This document shows positions 53,864 through 62,321 of a DNA stretch of 64,000 nucleotides, in pieces. A program made the translations under genes and the position numbers. Position 1 is the first letter of the stretch; every line of letters begins with the position of its first letter. Source of the DNA: DATJFQ01 sp035495555 (GTDB lineage: Bacteria; Acidobacteriota; Vicinamibacteria; Vicinamibacterales; 2-12-FULL-66-21). The stretch lies in the NCBI GenBank assembly GCA_035495555.1, contig DATJFQ010000047.1, forward strand, positions 51,653-115,652. The letters run 5' to 3'. The notes beneath the pieces were generated by a model, which was not told where the DNA came from, did no database searches, and saw only the letters and a list, made by a program, of their open reading frames with translations.

Positions 53864-55492
53864 ATGACCCACGCGCTCACCGTCGCATGCTCCGCCGTGT
53901 GTCTGGCGCTGGTCATGCCGGCCCATGCGCCGCAAGACCATCAACACCCGGGCGGACCGTCTGAGAAGCTGGGCACTGTGCATTTCGAAACGTCGTGTAC
54001 GCCGGCCGCTCAGCCGACCTTTGACCGGGCGGTATCGCTGCTGCACTCGTTCGAATTCGGCGCGGCGATTACCGCGTTCGAGGCGACTCTCCAGCAGGAT
54101 CCCTCGTGCGCGATCACTGAGTGGGGGATCGCACTCAGTCGCTGGATGAATCCGTTTGCGGTCGGCCTGCGCACTCCCGAACAGCTGAAGAGCGGGATGG
54201 AGGCCGTCGAGCGCGGCCGAGCGATCGGACCGGAAACCGATCGTGAGCGTGCCTACCTCGAGGCGGTTGCGCAGCTCTACGAACGACGCGAACGGCCGCA
54301 GCGCGAGCGCATCGAAAGCTATCGCGATGCGATGGGCGAGCTGTCGAAGCGGTATCCGAGCGACACCGAGGCGGCGATTTTCTACGCGCTGTCCTTGACC
54401 GCGGCGGAGGACCTGAACGACAAGACGTACGCCGGCCGGCTCCAGGCCGTCGCGATCCTCGAGCCGCTCTTCAAACAGCAGCCCACCCATCCTGGCCTCG
54501 CTCACTACATCATTCACAGCTACGACGTGCCCGCGCTCGCGCCGCGCGCCCTCGACGCCGCCAGGCGCTACGCCGAAATTGCGCCGTCGGCGCCGCACGC
54601 GTTGCATATGCCCTCGCACACGTTCACTCGTGTCGGCATGTGGCAGGAGTCGATCGACACCAACATCGCCTCCGCGGCTGCCGCGCGGGAGCAGCACGTG
54701 ACATCGGAGGAGCTCCACGCGAGCGATTATCAGATGTATGCCTACCTGCAGACGGGGCAGGACGCCGCGGCGAAGCGGCTGCTCGATTCGTTGCCCGGCA
54801 TGATGTCCCGATTTGGCTCGCAGTCGGTGGCGTCGGCTGCGCCTCCCGCCGCCGCGTACTATGCGATGGCCGCGATCCCGGCGCGGTGGGCGTTGGAGCG
54901 CGGTGCGTGGGACGACGCGCGGACGCTGCAGATCCGTCCGACTGACTTGCCCTATGCGGCCGCGGTCACGGCGTACGCTCGCGCCATCGGCGGAGCGCGC
55001 GCCGGGGACCTCACGACCGCGAGGGCTGCGCTGGCGCTGCTCGATGAACTTCGTACGCGACAAGCCTCGATGAACGAACCGTACTGGACCGAGCAGATTC
55101 GGATCCAGCAGCAGGGCGCGGCGGCATGGATTGCGTTTACAGAGGGTCGGCACGCCGAAGGCATGGCCGCCATGCGGGCGGCCGCGGACGCCGAGGATCG
55201 CACGGAGAAGGCGGCGATCACGCCTGGGCCGCTTGCGCCGGCGCGCGAGCAACTCGGCGAGATGCTGCTCGCAACGAACGACCCACGCGGAGCGCTGAAG
55301 GAGTTCGAGGCAACGCTCGTGAACGAGCCGAACCGGTTTCGCACGCTCTACGGCGCGGCCCACGCCGCACGACTGTCCGGCGATGAGTTGGCGGCCCGGA
55401 AATATTACGGGAAGCTGGTGCAGGTCTGTGCTCGCGCGGACGTGCCCGGCAGGCGGGAACTCCAGGAAGCGCGCGGCGCGCTGTCGCGGTAG
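53864..55492 (+). CDS. Exported tetratricopeptide-repeat protein
   Basis: 542 aa. A signal peptide (MTHALTVACSAVCLALVMPAHA) is followed by helical repeats of TPR type (LLHSFEFGAAITAFEATLQQDPS, then AHYIIHSYDVPALAPRALDAARRYAEIAPSAPHALHMPSHTF). The segment HALHMPSHTF is recurrent in a family of exported TPR proteins. The ATG at 53864 has GGGAGGA upstream. It is probably a periplasmic scaffold. No enzymatic motif is seen. Confidence 0.85.
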   Translation: MTHALTVACSAVCLALVMPAHAPQDHQHPGGPSEKLGTVHFETSCTPAAQPTFDRAVSLLHSFEFGAAITAFEATLQQDPSCAITEWGIALSRWMNPFAVGLRTPEQLKSGMEAVERGRAIGPETDRERAYLEAVAQLYERRERPQRERIESYRDAMGELSKRYPSDTEAAIFYALSLTAAEDLNDKTYAGRLQAVAILEPLFKQQPTHPGLAHYIIHSYDVPALAPRALDAARRYAEIAPSAPHALHMPSHTFTRVGMWQESIDTNIASAAAAREQHVTSEELHASDYQMYAYLQTGQDAAAKRLLDSLPGMMSRFGSQSVASAAPPAAAYYAMAAIPARWALERGAWDDARTLQIRPTDLPYAAAVTAYARAIGGARAGDLTTARAALALLDELRTRQASMNEPYWTEQIRIQQQGAAAWIAFTEGRHAEGMAAMRAAADAEDRTEKAAITPGPLAPAREQLGEMLLATNDPRGALKEFEATLVNEPNRFRTLYGAAHAARLSGDELAARKYYGKLVQVCARADVPGRRELQEARGALSR

Positions 55493-55534
55493 CGGAACGA
55501 TCCGGCACATCTTCAAGCGGATCGCCCAGAGCAT

Positions 55535-56179
55535 TTATTCCATCGCGCGTCGGGCGGCCGCGCGGGCGGTGACGGCATGCACGATCAGGTCGACGACGGC
55601 GTCAACGCCCATCGTCGCCGCATTGACGGCGAGATCGTAGCAACGAACGTCGGTCCATTCGAGATTGGCGAGCGACCGGATCATCCGACCGCGGTCACGA
55701 TCGGATCGCAGCACCGCCTGTCGTGCGGCATCCCGGCTGGCGAGTTGATAGACCCGCTGGACGCGGTCCACGCGCCAGTCCTCCGGAGCGTGAACAAACA
55801 CCGTGATCACGTCAGGACGCTGCCTGAGCGTTTGTGCCGCTCCGCGACCGACGATCACCGGCGCATGCGCGTCGACGATCTCCTGAATCAATCGGGTCTC
55901 GGTCGCGAAGACGTCTGCTTCGTAGTCGTCCATGACCGACGGTGCGCAGTAAACGCCGTCGGCGGCTCCGAGCGCGAAAGCCCGTTCGATGAGGGCCCAG
56001 AATGATGAGGGCGGTTCTGCCGGGGCCGCGTCGCGCTCCTTCAGATACTGTGCCGCCACGCGAAGCAGGTCGCGGTCGATGTAGCGTCGCCCGAGCTGTT
56101 CTGCGACCCGTTGGCCGATCAACGATCCCCCTGTCCCTCGCTGCCTCGAGATAGCTACGGTCGGACCGTTCTGTTCCAC
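55535..56179 (-). CDS. Cytidylate kinase-like family protein
   Basis: 214 aa. The start VAISRQRGTGGSLIGQRVAEQLG, the YIDRDLL strand and VIVGRGAAQTLRQRPDVITVFVHAPEDWRVDRV match the cytidylate-kinase-like family. The P-loop is replaced by the GTGGSLIG variant. The true substrate in this family is unknown; it is not the housekeeping Cmk. A GTG start at 56179 is supported by AGGAG 10 bases ahead. A 16-base inverted repeat about 90 bases upstream could be an operator. Confidence 0.8.
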   Translation of the reverse strand: MEQNGPTVAISRQRGTGGSLIGQRVAEQLGRRYIDRDLLRVAAQYLKERDAAPAEPPSSFWALIERAFALGAADGVYCAPSVMDDYEADVFATETRLIQEIVDAHAPVIVGRGAAQTLRQRPDVITVFVHAPEDWRVDRVQRVYQLASRDAARQAVLRSDRDRGRMIRSLANLEWTDVRCYDLAVNAATMGVDAVVDLIVHAVTARAAARRAME

Positions 56180-56270
56180 GGCGGATCTCCTGAAGTCGGG
56201 CGAGGCCGGCTACGCCTGTACGGCAGACGTTGCGGCGTCGCTCGATTGGTGTGGCATGAACATACATTGG

Positions 56271-56286
56271 CGACTTCCTGAAGTCG
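56271..56286. promoter_or_regulatory. Short inverted repeat upstream of the cytidylate-kinase-like gene
   Basis: CGACTTC and GAAGTCG form perfect 7-base arms with 2 central bases, about 92 bases before the GTG at 56179. The half CTGAAGTCG occurs again nearer the gene (56192-56200). An operator role is possible; there is no further evidence for it. Confidence 0.3.
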
Positions 56287-56353
56287 AATATGCCGTGGTA
56301 CGGACAGGCGGGAAGGGCGTGCAGAGGTGGGGGAATTCGTCGAAAAGCTGGGT

Positions 56354-56385
56354 GAGGCGCCCGCAAAATCAATGGCAGGCGCCTC
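56354..56385 (-). terminator. Stem-loop after the exported hypothetical gene
   Basis: GAGGCGCC and GGCGCCTC pair perfectly, extended by two more pairs past one mismatch, with a 10-base A/T-rich loop. It lies 18 bases beyond the stop of the gene at 56403-57017. On the minus strand a TTTT run (56345-56342) follows after 8 bases, weaker than a standard rho-independent terminator. Confidence 0.5.
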
Positions 56386-56402
56386 GCGCACCTGGTACGT
56401 AC

Positions 56403-57017
56403 CTACCTTGCTGCGTGAGCGCTCACGATCGAGCACAAGAAGTAGCTGCCAGTGTCGATCTCTTGTGCAACTCCGGCGGCGACTGCTGCGTCCACAGCGG
56501 CCTCGGACGTCATCGGCAGCCGCGCCGCGTACGCAGCCTGGGTCGCCGGCAAGGAGTTGGCCGGCCTGATGAGGAAGACGTGCCAGAGCGCATTGAACTC
56601 GCCGTGACCGGGATCGGACGGGATCGAGTCGAGCACGTGATCATGGTAGATGGGGTTTCCATTGTGAACGCAAGGGTTGCACAACGGCGGCGCCGGCCAC
56701 AGTGCATGATCCGCCGGATATATCACGGCGTAGAGGTCAGCGGCGGCGTGAGCCAGTGCGGCAGGGTTCTGCGGCACCTCGATGTGATTCATGGTCACGA
56801 TGGTGCCGTTGTAATAGGCGAGCTCGTACGCAGGTCTGCCACTGACGCCGGCTGCGGCGATTGCGGAGACCAGTGCATCAGGACTGCTCGTTGGAGAAGC
56901 GGCCGCCGCACCAGTGAGGGTCGATGACGGACTGGTCGGGGACGGCGTTTGGCTGCATCCAACGACGAAAGCGGTTCCGACGACGGCGACAGTACCGAGC
57001 CAGGAGCGCACAGACAT
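56403..57017 (-). CDS. Exported lipoprotein of unknown function
   Basis: 204 aa. A signal peptide with lipobox (AFVVGC, Cys21) makes it a lipoprotein, followed by a Ser/Pro/Thr-rich linker. The folded part has conserved-looking polar segments (YYNGTIVTMNHIEVPQNPA, ALWPAPPLCNPCVHNGNPIYHDH, GEFNALWHVFLIRPANS) with a C-x2-C and several His, so metal binding is possible. No family is recognised. The ribosome site is AAGGAGG, 5-6 bases before the ATG. Confidence 0.75.
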   Translation of the reverse strand: MSVRSWLGTVAVVGTAFVVGCSQTPSPTSPSSTLTGAAAASPTSSPDALVSAIAAAGVSGRPAYELAYYNGTIVTMNHIEVPQNPAALAHAAADLYAVIYPADHALWPAPPLCNPCVHNGNPIYHDHVLDSIPSDPGHGEFNALWHVFLIRPANSLPATQAAYAARLPMTSEAAVDAAVAAGVAQEIDTGSYFLCSIVSAHAAR

Positions 57018-57179
57018 TGAGGCCTCCTTGTAACCGAATCACCCCGGAGCGGCGAAAACTGGGATTCTAAGGGTCGATTTTGGAGTCCACCGCGGAACGC
57101 GGTAGGGCCAATCGCGCGCGGTGGCGGCGAAGCCGCTTCGAAGCACATGTGACGCTCGCAACGGCCCCGCGCCCGTGTT

Positions 57180-57620
57180 CTATTTGAGAAGCAATTCGCG
57201 TGCGTACTTGGTGCCGACGACCTCGCGGTACTTCGCGCGATCCTGATAGCCCTGCATCTGCGCCTGATCGTTCCCGTCCACCTGTTGCGCGAGGGCATCG
57301 GACTTCTCCGTGTTGGTTTCGACGCTCGCGAGGCTGGTGTATTCGCGGAGGATCAGCACGTTCCATGCGCCGCCATCGTCCAGGGTTCGCAGGACCTTAT
57401 ACGACTTCTCGAATCCGGCCTTGATCTGCGCATCCTCGCCCTTTTTGAACTGGCCGTCGAGATATTCCATGTAGCTCTGGTCCATGCCTGGCGCCATCTT
57501 GATCATGGTCACCGTCCAGACGGTTCCAGGGGTGAAGAACTTGTGCACTTGTCCAATAACGGGCACAGCGGCGAACGTGGTGAGGACTCCGATCAACGCC
57601 AGTGTTTTCAAACTTTTCAT
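57180..57620 (-). CDS. Exported small hypothetical protein
   Basis: 146 aa. A signal peptide (MKSLKTLALIGVLTTFAAVPVIG) precedes a soluble domain beginning FTPGTVWTVTMIKMAPGMDQSYMEYLDGQ. This pattern resembles alpha+beta-barrel proteins of the Dabb type, but the match is loose. Charged helices follow, ending KYARELLLK. No catalytic residue can be named. A purine-rich leader (AGAGAGAGAG) precedes the ATG. Confidence 0.75.
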   Translation of the reverse strand: MKSLKTLALIGVLTTFAAVPVIGQVHKFFTPGTVWTVTMIKMAPGMDQSYMEYLDGQFKKGEDAQIKAGFEKSYKVLRTLDDGGAWNVLILREYTSLASVETNTEKSDALAQQVDGNDQAQMQGYQDRAKYREVVGTKYARELLLK

Positions 57621-57888
57621 TGGTATTCTCTCTCTCTTGTCTTGACGCGTTCATGCCCGGCGCGTTGCGCTCCGCTTTGTTGTGGTGCACGCGATTTCGC
57701 GGCAGCCCATGCGAGCGTCGGCTTCGTCTGTCTTCGTACGGAGGGTTCAGTAGCAGCACACCATGACACATGTGCGTCCGGGCGGGATGTCCAATACCGC
57801 ACACTCGGGCCTCGTCCGCTCTCGAATTTCATGGCGTGGTAGTGTTGCGACGTTCTTCACACCTCGGTTACAGCAAGGAGAGTGTTCC

Positions 57889-58167
57889 GTGAAATACATG
57901 CTGACGTGGCGGACGCGCCCGGGGCTTTACAAGGCGGCGTTTCAGCACTTTCAAGCAACCGGCGGGGCGCCACCCAAGGGAGTGGAACAGGTGGCGCGGT
58001 ATCACGTGCCCGGTTCCGTTCTCGGCTGGCACGTCCTGGAAACGAACGACTTGACTGCCCTGGCCGAACACGTAAACAGTTGGGGCGATCTGATTGACAT
58101 CGAACTGAATCCGATCGTCGAGGATGCGGTGGCCAGCGACGCCGCGGCGCGAGTGTTCGGTAAGTAG
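57889..58167 (+). CDS. DUF3303 family small protein
   Basis: 92 aa. The start VKYMLTWRTRPGLYKAAFQHF and the GWHVLETNDLTALAEHVNSWGDLIDIELNPI block match DUF3303, a small ferredoxin-like-fold family of unknown function. The GTG at 57889 is supported by AAGGAG 8 bases upstream. A longer reading frame extends upstream without homology. Confidence 0.82.
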   Translation: MKYMLTWRTRPGLYKAAFQHFQATGGAPPKGVEQVARYHVPGSVLGWHVLETNDLTALAEHVNSWGDLIDIELNPIVEDAVASDAAARVFGK

Positions 58168-58337
58168 CAGTCCTCCGCGGGCCGTCCGAATAACGGCGCA
58201 CTCGAGTGCGGGAATGCCACCCGCACCGTGCCGATAACGCCGGACCCGCTACGAGCGCCCCTGCCACGCCGGTCGGCCCCCTCTTTCATACCACTGACGC
58301 TCGTCTCCCCTCGGCCGGAGACGCGGATCCTCCGTGG

Positions 58338-58994
58338 TCAACGTGGCAGCAGCGCGGCGATCATCGCGTCCGCGATGAACTCTCCATAGCGTCGGACTGA
58401 CCAGTGCCGTCGCAGGACCAGCAGTTCGTACAGCTCCGGCGAGCTGTACGTCCACAGAACGTCCGTCGCGGCATCGAGCGTCATCGTCTGCCGCAGATGT
58501 CCGTTTTTCAGCAGCGTCTGCGCGTTATGGGTCATTCGCGTCAGCCTCGCCGCATCCATCTCCTCCTGCAACCTTGCCAATTCCGGATCGCTCGCCGCCG
58601 CCTGGCGCACCAGCAACAGCACGGGCGCCACTCTCGGCGCCACCTCCATGGCCAGGACACTCCATCGCCGGATGATGTTGCGTGGGTCGCGCTCGTTCGA
58701 CTGCATTCGATCGGACCGGCGCTCGGCGTGGATCGGCCCGTCGCCGGCGAGTGCCTTGTCGCGGATCGCACGAACCAGCGCGACCTTGTTGCCGAAAACC
58801 TTGTAGACCGTCTCTTCCGACACGCCGGCCTCTGCCGCGATCCTCGAAATCGTGGTCGCCGGGAATCCGTCCCGCACGAAGAGGTCAGTCGCCGCCTCGA
58901 TAATCGCCGCACGCCGCCGTTGCGCCGCTTCCTGACGTCGCCTGGCGTCATATCGACGCGTCTGCTTGACTTTCGCCGCCACCGGGTAGAGCAT
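58338..58994 (-). CDS. TetR family transcriptional regulator
   Basis: 218 aa. The DNA-binding helices read RAAIIEAATDLFVRDGFPATTISRIAAEAGVSEETVYKVFGNKVALVRAI, a classic TetR N-terminus preceded by a basic tail (KQTRRYDARRRQEAAQRRR). The C-terminal ligand domain is helical and not assignable to a ligand. It is divergent from a SnoaL/NmrA gene pair, with a 15-base palindrome in the 45-base gap. Confidence 0.92.
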   Translation of the reverse strand: MLYPVAAKVKQTRRYDARRRQEAAQRRRAAIIEAATDLFVRDGFPATTISRIAAEAGVSEETVYKVFGNKVALVRAIRDKALAGDGPIHAERRSDRMQSNERDPRNIIRRWSVLAMEVAPRVAPVLLLVRQAAASDPELARLQEEMDAARLTRMTHNAQTLLKNGHLRQTMTLDAATDVLWTYSSPELYELLVLRRHWSVRRYGEFIADAMIAALLPR

Positions 58995-59004
58995 AACATT
59001 TGGT

Positions 59005-59019
59005 TACAGTGACACTGTA
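59005..59019. promoter_or_regulatory. Palindrome in the TetR divergent gap (candidate operator)
   Basis: TACAGTGACACTGTA is a perfect palindrome around a central base, 10 bases from the TetR ATG and 20 bases before the SnoaL-like gene. It would cover the promoters of both sides. Binding by the adjacent TetR protein is the obvious inference but is not shown. Confidence 0.65.
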
Positions 59020-59039
59020 TCTATCAAGAAGGGCACGTC

Positions 59040-59486
59040 ATGCACAACGGGACGACCGGTCGCGCCGTCGGGACGCTCGCGCGCCTCGAGCGCGCCACGA
59101 ACGCTCACGACCTGAATGAGGTGGTGGCCTGCTTTGCGGCAGACTATCGGAATGAGACGCCGGCACACCCGGAGCGTGGCTTCACCGGTCGCGAGCAGGT
59201 GCGCCGGAATTGGGAACAGATCTTCGCCGCCATCCCAAACATCACCGCGAAGGTGCTGCGTTCGGCCGTCAACGGTGATGAGGTCTGGAGCGAGTGGGAA
59301 CACCGGGGCACGCGTCGGGATGGGTCGGCGCATCTGATGCGCGGCGTCATTATTTTTGGCGTGGGCCACGAACTGCTGACGTGGGCGCGCTTGTATCTCG
59401 AGCCGGTTCAGGAGGGTGGCGGAAACGTCGATGCTGCGGTTCGCGGACAGGTCGGTGCTGCGGGCCCGCTCACCGACAATCGATGA
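59040..59486 (+). CDS. SnoaL-like / NTF2-fold protein
   Basis: 148 aa. The start LARLERATNAHDLNEVVACFAADYRNETPAHPERGFTGREQVRRNW and IFAAIPNITAKVLRSAVNGDEVWSEWEHRGTRRDG are typical of the SnoaL-like group. Members act as small isomerases, cyclases or ligand-binding proteins. The stop overlaps the next ATG (ATGA), so it is co-translated with the NmrA-like gene. Expression is probably controlled by the adjacent TetR. Confidence 0.85.
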   Translation: MHNGTTGRAVGTLARLERATNAHDLNEVVACFAADYRNETPAHPERGFTGREQVRRNWEQIFAAIPNITAKVLRSAVNGDEVWSEWEHRGTRRDGSAHLMRGVIIFGVGHELLTWARLYLEPVQEGGGNVDAAVRGQVGAAGPLTDNR

Positions 59487-60355
59487 TCCTGATCGCCGGT
59501 GGAACCGGTCGCCTGGGTACGCTGATCGTGCGACGGTTGGAGGCGCGAGGTCTTGCCGTTCGCGTGCTCACGCGCGATCGGGGGCGCACCGCTCATTTCG
59601 AGCACAGCCAGGCCGACATAGTCGAAGGCGACGTGCGCGATGGTCGCACCCTCGGTGCGGCGATGGCGGGCGTGAGTACCGTCGTGTCGGCGATTCACGG
59701 TTTTGGCAACACCGGCGATGTGTCGCCGGCCTCTGTCGATCGCGACGGAAATCGCCGTCTCATCGATGCGGCGGTGGCGGCAAACGCCGGAGTCGTGCTG
59801 ATGTCCATCGTCGGCGTGTCACCAAGACATCCGATCGAGCTCTTTCGGATGAAGCACGCCGCTGAAGAATACCTTCGAGCGAGCGACACGTCGTGGACGA
59901 TCGTGCGGGCAACAGCCTTCGCCGAATTCTGGCTCGATCTGCTCGACCAGACAGCAGCAACCTCCGGTCGGCCGGTCATATTCGGCCGGGGCGCCAATTC
60001 GATCAATTTCGTGTCGGTCTCCGATGTCGCTGATCTCGTGGAGCGGGTCGTGATCGATCCGTCAACGCGTGGCGCGACGCTTGAAATCGGTGGCCCGCAG
60101 AATCTGTCGTTCAACGAGCTTGCCGCAGGGTTGCAACGGGCGTCGAAGCGCACGGTCGCGGCCCGGCACGTTCCTCGCGCGATCCTGCACCTCCTTGCGG
60201 CCGTGCTCCGACCCGTCCAACCGAATCGTGCCCGTCAGATTCGTGCGGCCATCACGATGGACAGCATCGATTTGACCTTCATGGCGACAGACCTCCATCG
60301 GCGGTTCCCTGAGCTTCCCGTCACTTCGCTCGCGGACATCCTCGCCCATCGCTAG
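59483..60355 (+). CDS. NmrA-like NAD(P)-binding epimerase/reductase
   Basis: 290 aa. The Rossmann start MILIAGGTGRLGTLIVRRL carries G-x2-G-x2-G. VVSAIHGFGNTG and the region up to TSWTIVRATAFAEFWLDL follow atypical SDR/NmrA proteins, which often lack the Tyr-x3-Lys pair; none is obvious here. It could be a quinone reductase-like or sensor protein. The start at 59483 overlaps the previous stop. Confidence 0.87.
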   Translation: MILIAGGTGRLGTLIVRRLEARGLAVRVLTRDRGRTAHFEHSQADIVEGDVRDGRTLGAAMAGVSTVVSAIHGFGNTGDVSPASVDRDGNRRLIDAAVAANAGVVLMSIVGVSPRHPIELFRMKHAAEEYLRASDTSWTIVRATAFAEFWLDLLDQTAATSGRPVIFGRGANSINFVSVSDVADLVERVVIDPSTRGATLEIGGPQNLSFNELAAGLQRASKRTVAARHVPRAILHLLAAVLRPVQPNRARQIRAAITMDSIDLTFMATDLHRRFPELPVTSLADILAHR

Positions 60356-60505
60356 CTGACTCCGGCGGCGACGCGACTGATTCCTCTCGGGCCGCTTCCC
60401 TGGTGAGCCAGTTCCATCGTCCGGTGTGGCGAGCCCGACGTCGGCGCTCGGGAGGTGATCCCCGAAGCGGATGACCGGCGTGATCCGGACCAGCCCATTT
60501 GTCAT

Positions 60506-60541
60506 ATCGACACCTTGCCGCGCGTTGGGCAAAGTGTCGAT
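60506..60541. other. Hairpin in the gene-poor gap 60356-60740
   Basis: ATCGACACCTTGCC (60506-60519) pairs with GGCAAAGTGTCGAT (60528-60541), 13 of 14 positions matching, around an 8-base loop. There is no T-run beside it. The whole 385-base gap between the NmrA-like gene and the zinc-ribbon gene has no convincing gene and is less GC-rich in its right half. It may hold a promoter, an RNA, or a decayed sequence. Confidence 0.5.
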
Positions 60542-60740
60542 CAACCGCGGGTCCACTCTACATCCGCGATGAACTCTGTGCATGCGCAGCCTCCGTCGTG
60601 CTCACGTACCCGCCCCGAATCGGCAACTACGCGGATCTTCAGCAGTTCGAACGTCTATTCCCGACCAGACCTAAATCGGCGCCGCAGCAGGCGAACCCGC
60701 CCACCAACGCGTTTTCACTAGCAAACCCGGGGAACACCTG

Positions 60741-61031
60741 TTGCAACAGGACCCCGCAACCACTATCCCACCGAAACTGCTGGAACCAGGTACCCCCGCG
60801 ACATTGGTAACACTAAATCCTCCCGAACACTGCATCGGATGTCAGGGCCACGGGACAGTGGTGGTGCAGACGGTCGTGTGCTGCACGACGGTGAAACGCA
60901 TGTGCACATGTAGGGCGTGCGGCCATGAGTGGACGATTCGATTTCCGGAGGACCGGATCTCGGAGCGGCGTGCGGGGCCGAAGGACAGACGGCGGGTCAC
61001 TCGCAAGGAGCGTCGGACAAACGACAAATAG
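60741..61031 (+). CDS. Small Cys-rich zinc-ribbon-like protein
   Basis: 96 aa. Cys motifs C-I-G-C-Q-G-H-G near residue 31 and C-T-C-R-A-C-G-H-E-W near residue 55 fit a zinc ribbon of the kind that ends in CGHEW. A very basic C-terminal tail (RRAGPKDRRRVTRKERRTNDK) suggests nucleic acid contact. Only a TTG start at 60741 is available upstream and its ribosome site is weak, so the true start is uncertain. It precedes a response-regulator gene by about 90 bases. Confidence 0.55.
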   Translation: MQQDPATTIPPKLLEPGTPATLVTLNPPEHCIGCQGHGTVVVQTVVCCTTVKRMCTCRACGHEWTIRFPEDRISERRAGPKDRRRVTRKERRTNDK

Positions 61032-61122
61032 AGCAGTGCGAGTGCGCCCCGTCGGCCTGCAGGTTTCCTCTCGAAGTGCCGAAAAGAGCTGTGTTCTTCA
61101 CCGCGACCGGGAGTTTGTTCCT

Positions 61123-61500
61123 TTGGCGCAAGTGCTCATCGTCGAAGACGACCCGGACATGCAGGCGCTCGAGCGTCTGGCGCTCGAATACGAAGGCTAC
61201 GAAGTCGCCACGGCGAACGACGGCATCGAAGCGCTTTCGAAGCTGCGGGACGGCTCGCCGTCGTTGATCCTTCTGGATCTCATGATGCCGCGCATGGATG
61301 GCCTGACGTTCCTGGCGGAACGCGACCGGCAGGGCCTCGGTCGAGATGTCCCGGTCGTGTGCATTACTGCAGCGGGCCCTGAAATGGTCAAACAGGCACA
61401 GCGCCTTGGAGCATGTGCGTTCCTTGCTAAACCAGCAGATTTTCACGCGCTTTCCGCCGTCGTCGCCGAGTATTGCGGACTTCCACGCTCTGAGAGGTAG
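61123..61500 (+). CDS. Single-domain response regulator
   Basis: 125 aa, receiver domain only. VLIVEDDPDMQALERLALEYEGY holds the acidic pair, LILLDLMMPRMDGLTFL the phosphorylated Asp, VVCITAAG the switch Thr, and FLAKPAD the Lys. No output domain follows, so it works as a stand-alone receiver or with a partner kinase that is not in the window. A TTG at 61123 with GGGAG 9 bases upstream is the likeliest start; the longer upstream frame lacks homology. Confidence 0.85.
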   Translation: MAQVLIVEDDPDMQALERLALEYEGYEVATANDGIEALSKLRDGSPSLILLDLMMPRMDGLTFLAERDRQGLGRDVPVVCITAAGPEMVKQAQRLGACAFLAKPADFHALSAVVAEYCGLPRSER

Positions 61501-61551
61501 CTACAGCACCACCGTGGCGCCTGCTGCCAACCCAGACGCAACCACTCCGCG

Positions 61552-61920
61552 TCACGCACACTGAATCAACGAGCCGACTTGCTGCGGCGTTCCGGGGCAG
61601 TCTTTCGCGGACGGCCACCAAGTCGACCATTCGCTCGCGACGCCTGTGCCTTTGAAGGACTCCGTCTCGCTCCCACCAGCGGCTGCGACACCGACCATGT
61701 CGACTCGAGTGGCCGTTCGTGTGGTGACCCGCGCGACGCGGACCCGCACGTCGGGACGGCTGTCTGGATGTGCCTTCACATATTCGGTGAGTAGAGCAGC
61801 AATCGCGTGTTCAGCCTTTCGATGTGTATCAGTCGCGGCGTAGACGGGAAGTCCAGCCACATACGCACTGATCGCACCGCTCGCCTCGCGCTCAAACACG
61901 ATAGGAAAATGACCAGTCAC
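61552..61920 (-). CDS. HicB-like antitoxin domain protein
   Basis: 122 aa. The N-terminal half (FPIVFEREASGAISAYVAGLPVYAATDT, HAIAALLTEYVKAHPD) matches the HicB/UPF0150 partial-RNase-H fold. The C-terminal 60 residues are Ala/Gly/Thr-rich and lack the helix-turn-helix or ribbon-helix-helix seen in many HicB proteins, so DNA binding is doubtful. Its ATG overlaps the stop of the HicA-like gene by 4 bases. It is the second gene of the pair. Confidence 0.65.
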   Translation of the reverse strand: MTGHFPIVFEREASGAISAYVAGLPVYAATDTHRKAEHAIAALLTEYVKAHPDSRPDVRVRVARVTTRTATRVDMVGVAAAGGSETESFKGTGVASEWSTWWPSAKDCPGTPQQVGSLIQCA

Positions 61921-62132
61921 TCGACACCTGCCTCGCGCAGAATGCGATTACCGAGGCGCCCTGCATCCTTCTTCGTGTGCGCAGCCACCCAGACCTCTTT
62001 ACCGCTCTTCGGATGCCGCAGCAGCATGTGAGTTCGTTTCCCGGACCGTACCTCCACGAAACCTGCCGCTTTCACCTTGCGGATGACCTCCGCCCATGCC
62101 ACAGAAATGATCGCGACTTTCCGCGGCAGCAT
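61917..62132 (-). CDS. HicA-like toxin
   Basis: 71 aa. AWAEVIRKVKAAGFVEVRSGKRTHMLLRHPKSGKEVWVAAH resembles the HicA mRNA interferase fold, with a His in the position of the catalytic residue (RTHMLL). The tail KKDAGRLGNRILREAGVE is less typical. The ATG at 62132 lacks a clean ribosome site; a GTG at 62102 is possible. The gene order (toxin first, overlapping antitoxin) is usual for HicAB, and it lies downstream of tRNA-Lys on the same strand. Confidence 0.6.
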   Translation of the reverse strand: MLPRKVAIISVAWAEVIRKVKAAGFVEVRSGKRTHMLLRHPKSGKEVWVAAHTKKDAGRLGNRILREAGVE

Positions 62133-62321
62133 CCTGCCACGCCCAGAGCCTCACCGCTTCATGCCATCTTGGACGGCGCGCCGAGGCGCGGTCGCGTTCC
62201 CGGTGCGAATCGAGCAGCGGTGGAATCGCCTGGACGACATCGACGCGCACGAATCCGCAACCCAGGCGCAACCAGAGCTGTTGGCACCGATCGAAGAGTC
62301 GGCGATTTGATTAAGAAAAGG

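Noticed and set aside
56414..56427. Perfect 14-base palindrome CGTGAGCGCTCACG
   Set aside because: It lies within the last codons of the exported lipoprotein gene and is explained by the codons for IVSAHA.
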